Shown here piece by piece: positions 6,731 through 14,969 of a stretch of 18,459 nucleotides of DNA (its first letter is position 1; the number at the start of each line of letters is the position of its first letter). The notes under the pieces are model-generated. The model did no database searches and was not told the DNA's origin. It was given only the letters and a program-made list of their open reading frames with translations. Made by a program: the position numbers and the translations under genes. The DNA comes from Pseudomonadota bacterium (lineage in GTDB: Bacteria > Pseudomonadota > Gammaproteobacteria > Burkholderiales > Ferrovaceae), in NCBI GenBank assembly GCA_021811005.1, contig JAJZPY010000032.1, forward strand, positions 1 to 18,459. Direction: 5' to 3'.

Positions 6731-7151
6731 TTTTGGCGGAACTGCCGCGTGGCGGCAGGGGCAGGGTTTCACGCACGCCGTTGCGTTCCAGAACGGCAGA
6801 GCGTGTTTCCACCTCCACCAGGCGCACGCCAGGCGCCACTTCTTGTCCGATGCGATAGGCCCGTCCGGGGGCGCCGTTGACCGACAGCACCGCGGCACTG
6901 TCGGCAGGCCCGGCTGCCACGACGCCGCGCAGCACGATGGGGCCGACATTGCGGCCTGAAAACAGGCCGCTCCAAACCAGCCCCGAAGCGTCGGTGTGTT
7001 CCTGCAGCGCTGCAGGCGGGAGCGGCAGGGGCGCCGGCGCGAACAGGCGCATGGTCCAGAAGCCCAGCACGGCAGCCAGCAATGCGGCTGCGGATACGGT
7101 GGCCAGCGTGGGCATCCAGGGGGTCGGGCGGTAAAAACGGAGGGTTGCCAT
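6708..7151 (-). CDS. gspC: Type II secretion protein GspC (XpsN-like, no PDZ domain)
   Basis: A 147-residue protein with a short cytoplasmic start, one transmembrane helix (about 14-36), a Pro-rich linker (39-47) and an HR (homology region) domain at about 57-132. The HR domain shows SGLFSGR, IVLRGVVA and VLSVNGAPGRAYRIGQEV. In the T2SS this inner-membrane protein links the assembly platform to the N0 domain of secretin GspD. Typical GspC of Vibrio or Klebsiella is near 270-300 residues with a C-terminal PDZ or coiled coil; here the protein stops after the HR domain. The ATG at 7151 has GGAAGG upstream; a GTG at 7163 is possible. It diverges from gspG, 85 bases away, and overlaps the downstream DUF1624 gene. 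Confidence 0.85.
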   Translation of the reverse strand: MATLRFYRPTPWMPTLATVSAAALLAAVLGFWTMRLFAPAPLPLPPAALQEHTDASGLVWSGLFSGRNVGPIVLRGVVAAGPADSAAVLSVNGAPGRAYRIGQEVAPGVRLVEVETRSAVLERNGVRETLPLPPRGSSAKIGPAPAR

Positions 7152-7236
7152 GATGCCTTCCACGATACTGTTTTTTCTCCCGGATCACCAGAGGCTGCTG
7201 GCAAATGAAACCTGAATCCGGTAGCATCAAGGGATC

Positions 7237-7704
7237 ATGACGACGTCCTGCCTTCCTGCAAAAAGCCCCGTCCCTTGCGCTCCTGTTCGCCGCGCCCAGC
7301 AAGGCTTCACGCTGATCGAGATCATGGTGGTCATGATCATCATCGGCATTCTGGCCGCCCTGGTCGTACCGCGCGTCATGGACCGGCCCGACCAGGCCCG
7401 CCGCATCGCGGCCCAGCAGGACATTGCCAGCATCGTGCAGGCACTCAAGCTTTACCGGTTGGACAATGGCCGTTATCCCACCACGGAACAGGGGCTGTCA
7501 GCCCTGGTCACCAAACCTGAGTCCGAACCGGCCCCCATCAACTGGAAGGCCTGCCTTGACCAGTTGCCCAAGGATCCCTGGGGACATCCCTATCAATACG
7601 CCAGTCCCGGACAGCACGGCGAAATCGATGTCTGGAGTTTCGGGGCCGATGGCAAAGCCGGCGGTGAAGGCAATGACGCGGACATCGGCAATTGGGGTTC
7701 GTGA
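7237..7704 (+). CDS. gspG: Major pseudopilin GspG
   Basis: A 155-residue type II pseudopilin. It has a 23-residue basic leader ending in Gly, then FTLIEIMVVMIIIGIL; prepilin peptidase should cut between Gly23 and Phe24, and Glu28 is the conserved Glu at position 5 of the mature form. The C-terminal DVWSFGADGKAGGEGNDADI (131-150) followed by GNW is the GspG calcium-binding loop. It is the main subunit of the periplasmic pseudopilus that pushes cargo through the secretin. The leader is longer than usual and holds two cysteines (5 and 14); no internal in-frame start exists. AAGGGA lies just upstream of the ATG. It is the first gene of an eleven-gene operon. The prepilin peptidase (gspO/pilD) is not in the window. 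Confidence 0.95.
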   Translation: MTTSCLPAKSPVPCAPVRRAQQGFTLIEIMVVMIIIGILAALVVPRVMDRPDQARRIAAQQDIASIVQALKLYRLDNGRYPTTEQGLSALVTKPESEPAPINWKACLDQLPKDPWGHPYQYASPGQHGEIDVWSFGADGKAGGEGNDADIGNWGS

Positions 7705-8161
7705 AGCCGGCTTTACCCTGATCGAGTTGTTGGTGGTGCTGGTGCTGATGGGAATCATGCTCGGCATGGTCACCCTCTCGGTACGTTCCCCCAAAAGCCG
7801 GCCCCTGACTGAAGAAAGCGAGCGCCTGGCGGCCGCCATGAATCTGGCGGCGGACGAAGCCCGCCTGACCGGGCACCCGGTGCTGCTGCTGCTGGACCGC
7901 CAGGGCTGGCGCTTCCTCGAGTCCGGGCCGCAAGGCCCCCAACCCGTTCCTGACGACGAACTGCCCGGCGGACAGTTCGCTTCCGCGCTGGATGGCGTCG
8001 CGCTCGAGGAGGGCGCGGGCAAGGGGGTTGAATCCGCCGCGCGCCTTCGCTACTGGGTGGGACAGGAAGCCATGGACTACGGGAGCGTGTACCTGCTGCG
8101 CGGCAACGAACAGGCCCGCGTGGTGTCCGACGGATTGGGCAATTATCAGGCGGGCCGTTAA
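7673..8161 (+). CDS. gspH: Minor pseudopilin GspH
   Basis: A 162-residue pseudopilin. Its leader ends in Gly13, followed by FTLIELLVVLVLMGIMLGMV, with Glu at mature position 5. The globular part contains LAAAMNLAADEARLTGHPVLL and ends with LRGNEQARVVSDGLGNYQAG, as in GspH. It overlaps the end of gspG by 32 bases; the ATG at 7673 has GAAGG close before it, and an in-frame ATG slightly upstream is possible. In the T2SS this subunit sits near the pseudopilus tip. A frame open from 7424 is only shadow coding inside gspG. Confidence 0.9.
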   Translation: MTRTSAIGVREAGFTLIELLVVLVLMGIMLGMVTLSVRSPKSRPLTEESERLAAAMNLAADEARLTGHPVLLLLDRQGWRFLESGPQGPQPVPDDELPGGQFASALDGVALEEGAGKGVESAARLRYWVGQEAMDYGSVYLLRGNEQARVVSDGLGNYQAGR

Positions 8162-8165
8162 CCCC

Positions 8166-8546
8166 ATGAACGAACGTGCTGCGGGATTCACGCTGATCGA
8201 AGTGCTGGTGGCCCTGTTCGTCATGGGAGTGGCGCTTGCCGCGGGCATGCGGGCGCTCGGGGTGGTCACGCAGGCCAGCAATGACCTGACGCCCCGGCTC
8301 GCGGCCCAATGGAGCGCCGACAACGACCTTGCAGAACTGCGCCTGCGCCGGATCTGGCCCGATGTGGGGGAACGCACGTTTGATTGTTCCCAGGGGCCCT
8401 ACGTGCTGCAGTGCCTGGAGCAGGTGAGCGACACGCCCAACCCCGCCTTCCGGCGGGTGGAAGTCCGCGTCATGGCGGCGGGCGATCCCACCGTGCTGGC
8501 CACGGCCGTCAGCCTGCTGGCGAATGGGCAGGCCCATGTCCTCTAG
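8166..8546 (+). CDS. gspI: Minor pseudopilin GspI
   Basis: A 126-residue pseudopilin. The leader MNERAAG is followed by FTLIEVLVALFVMGVALAAG, so cleavage is after Gly7 and Glu is at mature position 5. The size and the short globular domain (RRVEVRVMAAGD near the end) fit GspI. In known systems GspI, GspJ and GspK form the tip complex that starts pseudopilus assembly. It begins four bases after the gspH stop and overlaps gspJ by 11 bases. No strong ribosome-binding site is seen, so translation is probably coupled. Confidence 0.9.
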   Translation: MNERAAGFTLIEVLVALFVMGVALAAGMRALGVVTQASNDLTPRLAAQWSADNDLAELRLRRIWPDVGERTFDCSQGPYVLQCLEQVSDTPNPAFRRVEVRVMAAGDPTVLATAVSLLANGQAHVL

Positions 8547-9180
8547 GATGAGCGGATTCACCCTGATTGAAGTGATGGTGGCCCTGCTGCTGCTCGCCAT
8601 CATGTCCATGCTGTCGTGGCGGGCCCTCGATTCCATGGTGCGCACGCGGGAAGCGCTGGCTTACCGGGGACATCAGTTTGACGGTGTGCGCACCTTGTTT
8701 GCCCAGTGGGAAAACGATTGCCGTGAACTCGGCTCGCCCGACGTCTGGCTTGCCGGCGTGCCGCTGCATTTCCAGGACAATCGCATCGACCTCATCCGCA
8801 CCCGTATTGACGGCAACGGCGCGCATCACACCGTGCTGGTCAGCTATCAATGGGCAGCCGGACGGGTGGAAAGAGTCGAGTCGCCTCCGGTCCTCACGCG
8901 GGCTGAACTGTTCCAGAACTGGAATGCCCTGGGCAAGGGAACAGCACTGGATGCGCTGTACTCGCTCACGCCAGTGCAGCTGATGAACCAGAGCACCGGA
9001 ATCGCGGCGCGCGGTTTCATGGAAGGCGCGGACTGGAGCGCCGACAGCGCCCAGCTCAATCAGCAGTGGCTCACCCCGGGGCAGGCCGGAAACCCGCTGC
9101 TGCTGGGCCTGGAATTGACCGTGGGGGTGCCGGAAGGAGGGGCGCCCTTGCGCGAAGTTTGCCTGACGGGGCAGAACTGA
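8536..9180 (+). CDS. gspJ: Minor pseudopilin GspJ
   Basis: About 214 residues from the ATG at 8536 (ATGs at 8524 and 8548 are in the same frame). The leader MSSRMSG is followed by FTLIEVMVALLLLAIMSMLS, with cleavage after Gly and Glu at position 5. The longer beta-rich body with FAQWENDCRELGSPDVW and LELTVGVPEGG fits GspJ. It is part of the I-J-K tip complex. It overlaps gspI, and its TGA shares one base with the gspK ATG. Confidence 0.9.
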   Translation: MSSRMSGFTLIEVMVALLLLAIMSMLSWRALDSMVRTREALAYRGHQFDGVRTLFAQWENDCRELGSPDVWLAGVPLHFQDNRIDLIRTRIDGNGAHHTVLVSYQWAAGRVERVESPPVLTRAELFQNWNALGKGTALDALYSLTPVQLMNQSTGIAARGFMEGADWSADSAQLNQQWLTPGQAGNPLLLGLELTVGVPEGGAPLREVCLTGQN

Positions 9181-10184
9181 TGCGCGCCCAGCGCGGTGCC
9201 GCACTGTTGGCGGCCATGCTGGTGGCGACCCTGGTGGCAACGCTGGTGAGCGGGCTGCTGTGGCGGGAGCACGTGCGCATCCGCCAGCTTGAAAACCAGC
9301 GACTGCGCGACCAGGCCCTGTGGCTGGGCACGGGAGCGGTGGACTGGGCGCGCCTCATTCTGCGCGAAGATCTGTTGCGCACCCGCAGCGTGGACCATTT
9401 GGGGGAAGTGTGGGCGGTTCCCATCGCCGACACGCCCCTGTCGGAGTTCTTGCAGCGTCAGGGCATGGGGGCGGCAGCGCCGGTTGGCGCCGATGAAACC
9501 TGGTTGTCCGGAGCGATCGTGGATGCCCAGTCCCGTTTCAACCTGACCTCGCTGGTGGAGGTGAACAATCCCATGGGAGACCGGGGCTGGGTCAGCGCCA
9601 CCCGCCTCAACATGGAAGCGGTGGCAATTTTTGCCCGCTTGCTTCAAAGTGTCGGTCTCGATTCATCGGGTGCGCCCATCGTGGCCCAGTTCATGTTGCA
9701 GAGCCGTCTGCCGCAGACCGCCGTGGGCGATGCCCCGATGCCCATCACGCAGGCAGAGGATTTGCTGGGCGTGTTGCCGGGGGCAACGCCGGATGCCCTG
9801 GCGCGCCTGGGCGCGCTCACCGTGGTCCTGCCCCGGCCGACGTCGGTCAATGCCAACACCGCGCCGGCGGCCGTGCTGGCCGCCGTGCTGGCAATCGACC
9901 AGGGGGTGGCCCAGCAGCTGGTCACGGATCGGGGCCAGATGGTTTTTGTGGACTATGGCGCGCTGGTCAACCGGGTGCATCAGCGGGCGCCCCAGGCTTT
10001 GCCCGTGAGCACGCGCAATCTCAATGTGAACTCTGAATATTTTTGGGTGCTGGAACGGTTGCGCCATGGACGGATCACGGTGACCCAGCAGGCGCTGGTG
10101 GCCCGGCGCTTCAGCTCCGTCAACACAACGCAGGTATTATGGATGAAGCCCGGCCTGCCGGACGGGGTCGATTTGGGAGGATGA
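9180..10184 (+). CDS. gspK: Minor pseudopilin GspK
   Basis: A 334-residue protein starting at the ATG that overlaps the gspJ stop by one base. The short leader MRAQRG is followed by AALLAAMLVATLVATLVSGL. As usual for GspK, the mature position 5 is not Glu, consistent with a tip subunit that needs no lower neighbour contact. The large body contains RFNLTSLVEVNN, typical of the family, and a helix-hairpin-helix-like region near MPITQAEDLLGVLPGATPDA with SVNANTAPAAVLAAVL, also a GspK hallmark. It caps the pseudopilus together with GspI and GspJ. Confidence 0.93.
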   Translation: MRAQRGAALLAAMLVATLVATLVSGLLWREHVRIRQLENQRLRDQALWLGTGAVDWARLILREDLLRTRSVDHLGEVWAVPIADTPLSEFLQRQGMGAAAPVGADETWLSGAIVDAQSRFNLTSLVEVNNPMGDRGWVSATRLNMEAVAIFARLLQSVGLDSSGAPIVAQFMLQSRLPQTAVGDAPMPITQAEDLLGVLPGATPDALARLGALTVVLPRPTSVNANTAPAAVLAAVLAIDQGVAQQLVTDRGQMVFVDYGALVNRVHQRAPQALPVSTRNLNVNSEYFWVLERLRHGRITVTQQALVARRFSSVNTTQVLWMKPGLPDGVDLGG

Positions 10185-10200
10185 GGAAATTTCGGAGCCG

Positions 10201-11367
10201 ATGACCTGCTGGGTGGCATTGCCCCTCAAGCCTTCGGCGGATCCCGACCGCTGGTCGCTGGGATCGTTGCCGTTCGTGCTGACGACGGGCACCCTCTCTC
10301 CCCGCCTGCTGCGCGAAGGGGTTGCGCCGCTGGCCGAGCTGCCGGCAGCCGACCGGCTGGTGCTGGTGATGCCGGCGGCGGACGTCCTGCTGCTGGCCGC
10401 CGCCTGGCCCCACCTGGATACGCTGCCGGCTTCCCGCTTGCGGGAAGCGCTGGCCAACCTGCTGGAAGAATTCCTGGTACAGCCCGTGGACCAATGCCAT
10501 TTCGCCCTGGCGCCGCGCACCGCCGAGCCGCAGGAACGGACCGTGGCCGTGGTGGATCGCGCCTGGATGCGGTTCGTGCACGATGCGTTTTCCAGGGCCG
10601 GGCTGATGCACCACGAAATCGTTCCGGCCCAGTTGCTGCAGCCGGAAGGGACGCTCCTGTCGGCTGAAATTCCCGTGGGTCAGGCCGATGTGCCGCCGTC
10701 GCACCAAACGGTATTGAGCTGGCGCGGCAGCGGCAGTTCGGGCTGGGGTTTGCGCTGGGATCCGCATGAAACCTGGAACGGCCAGCTGGCCTTGCCGCAA
10801 GCGGTGGCACCACAGCCGGGAGGCGGCCTGCAGGCTTGGGCGCTGGGCGGGTTCCGTGCCGGGGCGTTCAACCTGCGTCAATTCGAATTTGCAGCCCCGC
10901 TGGCCGGCCTTTGGGAACGTTTGCGGCCCTGGCGGCCGGCCTTGATGCTGCTCGCGGCAGCCCTGCTGGTGCAGGTGCTGTTCCTCAATGTGTACTGGGT
11001 GAAGCTGGCCTGGCAGCAGCGCAGTCTGCAACAGGGCATGCGCACCCTGGTGCGCGACACGTTGCCCGATGCGCCGGCAGACATTGCCCCGGCCGTGCTG
11101 CTCAAGCGTGCCCTGGAAAACCAGCGCGTGGCGCAGGGCGGCACATCGCCGGGCGAGTTTCCCGTTCTGGCGTCCCGGCTTGCGGCCCTGCTGGCCAATG
11201 AACCGGCCGATACGCTGCAACAGGTGGATTATCGCGAAGACAGCCTGCTGGTGCGCTTCAAGCCGGGCTACGGAGTTGACGCGCTGGCCAAGCGCGCATC
11301 GGCCCAGGGCCTGGTGTTGCAGGACCAGGGGCGCGGGTTGTGGCGCCTGTCGGGAGGTGGCCGATGA
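10201..11367 (+). CDS. gspL: T2SS inner-membrane platform protein GspL
   Basis: A 388-residue bitopic protein. Residues 1-240 form the cytoplasmic actin-like domain that binds GspE (EALANLLEEFLVQPVDQCHF at 82-101 is the usual conserved stretch). One transmembrane helix lies at about 245-267, and the periplasmic end (about 300-388) has the ferredoxin-like alpha/beta pattern (LQQVDYREDSLLVRFKPG). GspL passes ATPase action to the platform and pairs with GspM. CGGAG stands just before the ATG at 10201. It starts 16 bases after gspK, and its TGA overlaps the gspM ATG. Confidence 0.9.
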   Translation: MTCWVALPLKPSADPDRWSLGSLPFVLTTGTLSPRLLREGVAPLAELPAADRLVLVMPAADVLLLAAAWPHLDTLPASRLREALANLLEEFLVQPVDQCHFALAPRTAEPQERTVAVVDRAWMRFVHDAFSRAGLMHHEIVPAQLLQPEGTLLSAEIPVGQADVPPSHQTVLSWRGSGSSGWGLRWDPHETWNGQLALPQAVAPQPGGGLQAWALGGFRAGAFNLRQFEFAAPLAGLWERLRPWRPALMLLAAALLVQVLFLNVYWVKLAWQQRSLQQGMRTLVRDTLPDAPADIAPAVLLKRALENQRVAQGGTSPGEFPVLASRLAALLANEPADTLQQVDYREDSLLVRFKPGYGVDALAKRASAQGLVLQDQGRGLWRLSGGGR

Positions 11368-11873
11368 AAATCAAGCCGATCGACTGGCGCCCCTACCTTG
11401 TGCCGTTGTGGCAGGTCCGCACGTCACGGGAGCGGCTGGTGCTGGTCCTGCTGGGCGCGCTGTTGGCCGTGCTGGTGGCTTACGCACTGCTGTGGCGGCC
11501 GGCGCAAACCCATGTGGCGCAGCTGGAGCGGGAACTGCCGGAATTGCGGGCCGACTTCGCCCGCATGCAGGCCATGGCAGGCGAACTGATGATGGCGCGC
11601 AGCCATGGTGCCGCTGCAATGCCCGCCGGCGCCGAACTGGAAAGCCTGCTGCAACAGTCGCTGCACGATTTGCGCCTGTCCGGCCTCAAGGTGGAGCGCC
11701 GCAGCGATGGCCGTTTCACCCTCGAGTGGCGCGAGGCGCCTTTTAGTACAATGGCAGACTGGCTTGACCAGATTCGCCAGAAGTGGCACGTGACGGTGGT
11801 GGAAGGACACGTGGAACGTGCCCTGCGGCCGGGCAATGTCAATGCGCGCCTGGTGCTGCGCGCGGCGGAGTGA
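11364..11873 (+). CDS. gspM: T2SS inner-membrane platform protein GspM
   Basis: A 169-residue bitopic protein: a short cytoplasmic start (IDWRPYLVPLWQVRTSRER), a transmembrane helix at about 24-44, a coiled-coil stretch (about 50-75) and a periplasmic ferredoxin-like domain that includes ESLLQQSLHDLRLSGLKVER. Size and layout fit GspM, the partner of GspL. The ATG overlaps the gspL stop as ATGA and has GGAGG at 11352-11356, which fixes the start. The frame is open a little upstream (11340) but without support. Confidence 0.9.
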   Translation: MKIKPIDWRPYLVPLWQVRTSRERLVLVLLGALLAVLVAYALLWRPAQTHVAQLERELPELRADFARMQAMAGELMMARSHGAAAMPAGAELESLLQQSLHDLRLSGLKVERRSDGRFTLEWREAPFSTMADWLDQIRQKWHVTVVEGHVERALRPGNVNARLVLRAAE

Positions 11874-11875
11874 GC

Positions 11876-12628
11876 ATGAACGCGCGCCGCCTGTGGACGG
11901 GCCTGGTTTTCTGCCTCACCGGAATCGGGGTTGCCCTCTACAACCTGCCGGCTTCCTGGGTGGCGGTCCGTCTTGCCCAATGGAGCGGACAGCGGGTGAT
12001 CCTGGCGGAAAGCCAGGGAACGCTGTGGTCGGGATCGGCGGACCTGGTCCTCATGAATGGACCGGGCGCCGGAGGGCGGCTGCCGGGGCGCTTGCGCTGG
12101 CACCTGGCGCCGCGGTTTTCGGGGCTGGGTTTTCGCATGGAATCGGAGAGTCCCGAAGTCCGTGGGCGCCTCTCCGGAACCCTGGGTTGGCGGCGCGTGC
12201 ATCTCGATGGCGGCCGCTATGACCTGCCGGCCCGGGTGCTGGCAGGGCTTGGCGCGCCGTTCAACACGCTGCGCCTGGACGGTCCCCTGAAACTGCGCTG
12301 GGATGCGTTCGATTGGCGGTATGGTGCGCCGGGCCCCGAAGCCTTGATGTCGCTTGCGCTGGAAGCCGACGGACTCAGTTCACGGCTGTCGCCGGTGGCG
12401 CCGCTGGGACACTACCGGTTGCATTTGGCCTGGGGGCCCCTGGGCGGCAAGCTCGACCTGGAAACAGTGACCGGGCCGCTCATGCTGTCGGGGCAGGGTG
12501 CGCTGGTGGCAGGGCGGCTGGGTTTTGACGGGCAGGCCACCACCAGCGAGGCGGCAGAGCCGCAACTGATCGGCCTGCTCAGTATTTTGGGAAAACGGGA
12601 CGGCGCCGTCACGCGCCTGCATTTCTAG
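11876..12628 (+). CDS. gspN: T2SS protein GspN
   Basis: A 250-residue protein starting two bases after the gspM stop, with GGAG at 11867-11870. It has an N-terminal signal anchor (about 6-24), then a beta-rich periplasmic body with QGTLWSGSADLVL (46-58), the usual GspN hallmark, and the GPLMLSGQGAL region. GspN is absent from some T2SS and is thought to help the platform or secretin region; its exact role is not settled. Its place between gspM and gspD matches the gene order known from Xanthomonas xps. Confidence 0.88.
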   Translation: MNARRLWTGLVFCLTGIGVALYNLPASWVAVRLAQWSGQRVILAESQGTLWSGSADLVLMNGPGAGGRLPGRLRWHLAPRFSGLGFRMESESPEVRGRLSGTLGWRRVHLDGGRYDLPARVLAGLGAPFNTLRLDGPLKLRWDAFDWRYGAPGPEALMSLALEADGLSSRLSPVAPLGHYRLHLAWGPLGGKLDLETVTGPLMLSGQGALVAGRLGFDGQATTSEAAEPQLIGLLSILGKRDGAVTRLHF

Positions 12629-12639
12629 GATCGAAGCTT

Positions 12640-14955
12640 ATGACCACATCATGCCGCTGTGCCGGTATCTTGCTGCTGGGGCTGCTCACGGTGCTGCATC
12701 CTGCCTGGGGCGCGGCTGCTGCAGCGCCCGAGAAGCCGGCTGCGCCAGACGCCAAAAATCGCGGGCCCGGCCTGATTTCCCTCAATTTCACGGATGCGGA
12801 CATCGAAGGGGTGATCAAGGCGGTGGGTGATGCGATCGGCAAGAACATTCTTGTGGATCCGCGCGTGAAAGGAACCATGAACCTCACCAGCGACAAGCCG
12901 CAAACGCCGGCCGAAGTGCTGGCGACTCTCACGGCAGCCTTGCGCATGCAGGGGTATGCCCTGGTGGAAGGGCCGGGCGTGTACCGCGTGGTGCCCGAGG
13001 CGGATGCCAAGTTGCAGGGCGGCCCGGTTAAGGTGGATGCCAGCGGTGCCGGCGGCCCGGCAGAACTGGCACCCCCGGGCGACCAGATCGTGACCCAGGT
13101 GTTTCGCCTCAAATACGAATCCGCCAACAACCTGGTCCCGGTGCTGCGGCCGCTCATCGCGCCCAACAACACCATCACGGCGTATCCCGCCAACAACACG
13201 CTGGTCGTCACCGATTATTCCGAAAACCTGCGCCGCATCGCGCGCATCGTGAATGCCATCGATGCCCCGCTGGTGGGGGACGTGGATGTCATTCCCATCA
13301 AATACGGACTGGCCATCGACATCGCCGGCATCATCAACCGGCTGACCGATACCGGAAACACCAATGCCGATCCGGCCATCCGCACCATCGCCGTGCCCGA
13401 ACCGCGCACCAACAGCATCATCCTGAAGGCGGCCACGGTCACGCGCGCCGGACAGATCCGCAGCCTGGTGGAAAAACTGGATACGCCCACGGTGCAGCCG
13501 GGCAACATCTGGGTGGTGCCGCTCAAGAATGCCGAAGCAACCAAGCTGGCCCAGACCCTGCGCGGCATCGTGTCCGCTGACGGCAGTGCCATCACGAGCA
13601 GCGACAGCCAGTCCTTCAGCGGTTCCGGCTCCAGCAGTTCGTCGTCCGGCGGCACTTCGGGCGGGGGCACGCTGGGCACCACGAGTCCTTCATCGGGAAC
13701 CACGTCCGGCAGCAGCCTCACTTCCACCACCGCCTCGCCCATGGCGGGCGGAAGCCCCATGAAAACCAGTGCCGCGGGCGGCTCGGGCGGCAGCATTCCG
13801 GCCGGCATGATCCAGGCGGATGCCACCACCAATTCCATCATCATCACGGCCAACGAACGGGTCTATCGCAACCTGCGGGCGGTGATCGACCGGCTGGATG
13901 CACGCCGGGCCCAGATTTACGTGGAATCCATGATCGTGGAAGTGTCCAACAACAATGCCGAAGAGTTCGGCGTGCAGTTGCAGGGACTGCTGGGCGGCGG
14001 CAACACGCAGACTTTCCTGGGCACCAATTTCAATGCGGGCACGCCCGGCAGCAACATCATCACGCTCGGCAGCGCGGCAGGCAACCTGCTCAACCTGGGC
14101 GCCACGGCCAGCGCCGCCACGGCCGGAGTGCTGCCTTCCGCCGGCACCAACATCGGGGTGCTGCACAACTACAACGGGGTGATGGGCCTGTCGGCCCTGG
14201 CGCGTGCGGTCAGCAACATCTCCGGCGTCAACGTGCTGTCCACGCCCAACCTGCTGACGCTGGACAACGAAGAAGCCAAAATCGTGATCGCCACCAACAT
14301 CCCGTTTGTGACCGGTCAATATGCACAAACCGGCGTGACGGGCACCATCAACCCCTTCACCACGGTGGACCGCAAGGACGTGGGCCTGACCCTGCGCATC
14401 AAGCCCCAGATTTCCGAAGGCGGACTGGTGCGCCTGCAGATTTATCAGGAATCGTCCACGGTGGACAACTCCACCCTCAACAACATTTACGGGCCGAACT
14501 ACAACAAGCGTTCGCTGGAATCCAACGTGCTGGTGGAGGACGGGCAGATCGTGGCGCTGGGCGGCCTGCTGGAAGACAGCTATACGGACAGCACCGAGAA
14601 AACCCCGTTCCTGGGGGATATTCCGGTGCTGGGAGCACTCTTCCGGTATGAAACCAAGGCGCGCGTCAAAACCAACCTGATGGTGTTCCTGCGGCCCTAC
14701 GTGATCCGCACCACGGAGCAGAGCGACGCGCTCACCAACGACCGCTACGGCCTCATGAAAGACATGCGGGACGGTTTCCAGCCCAACGTGCGGATTCTTT
14801 CCAACGAAAACCTCATGCCCATGCCGCGGCCGGACAACGGACTGGCCCCGTTCGTCTCCCCGGGCATGACCACGACGCAACCAACGGCCATTCCGCTGCC
14901 GGGCAGCTTGCCGCCCGCCAGCCAGCCCGTCGAGGCGCCGGGTAAACAGCCCTGA
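12640..14955 (+). CDS. gspD: T2SS outer-membrane secretin GspD
   Basis: A 771-residue secretin with a Sec signal (cleavage near residue 24-28). Domains in order: N0 at about 45-118 (ISLNFTDADIEGVIKAVGDA), N1 at about 152-212, N2 at about 214-283, N3 at about 289-418, secretin core at about 425-690 (VLSTPNLLTLDNEEAKIVIA; FLGDIPVLGALF at 657-668), then a Pro-rich tail. It forms the outer-membrane gate. N3 is split by a Ser/Gly/Thr-rich insert at about 318-388, longer than usual. AGGA lies nine bases before the ATG. No pilotin gene or C-terminal S domain was recognised. A long opposite-strand frame (13690-14994) is a GC-rich shadow. Confidence 0.96.
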   Translation: MTTSCRCAGILLLGLLTVLHPAWGAAAAAPEKPAAPDAKNRGPGLISLNFTDADIEGVIKAVGDAIGKNILVDPRVKGTMNLTSDKPQTPAEVLATLTAALRMQGYALVEGPGVYRVVPEADAKLQGGPVKVDASGAGGPAELAPPGDQIVTQVFRLKYESANNLVPVLRPLIAPNNTITAYPANNTLVVTDYSENLRRIARIVNAIDAPLVGDVDVIPIKYGLAIDIAGIINRLTDTGNTNADPAIRTIAVPEPRTNSIILKAATVTRAGQIRSLVEKLDTPTVQPGNIWVVPLKNAEATKLAQTLRGIVSADGSAITSSDSQSFSGSGSSSSSSGGTSGGGTLGTTSPSSGTTSGSSLTSTTASPMAGGSPMKTSAAGGSGGSIPAGMIQADATTNSIIITANERVYRNLRAVIDRLDARRAQIYVESMIVEVSNNNAEEFGVQLQGLLGGGNTQTFLGTNFNAGTPGSNIITLGSAAGNLLNLGATASAATAGVLPSAGTNIGVLHNYNGVMGLSALARAVSNISGVNVLSTPNLLTLDNEEAKIVIATNIPFVTGQYAQTGVTGTINPFTTVDRKDVGLTLRIKPQISEGGLVRLQIYQESSTVDNSTLNNIYGPNYNKRSLESNVLVEDGQIVALGGLLEDSYTDSTEKTPFLGDIPVLGALFRYETKARVKTNLMVFLRPYVIRTTEQSDALTNDRYGLMKDMRDGFQPNVRILSNENLMPMPRPDNGLAPFVSPGMTTTQPTAIPLPGSLPPASQPVEAPGKQP

Positions 14956-14969
14956 ACATTGACGCCGCC

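Noticed and set aside
6731..7204. N-terminal extension of the DUF1624 frame up to 7204
   Set aside because: This part overlaps gspC in another frame and has no family similarity; the DUF1624 motif begins just after the TTG at 6730.
7424..7672. Upstream extension of the gspH frame
   Set aside because: It lies inside gspG and would bury the prepilin leader; the ATG at 7673 gives a normal leader.
13612..13790. Low-complexity DNA in gspD considered as a tandem repeat or CRISPR-like array
   Set aside because: There is no fixed-length repeat and spacer pattern; it is codon-level Ser/Gly/Thr richness within an intact frame.
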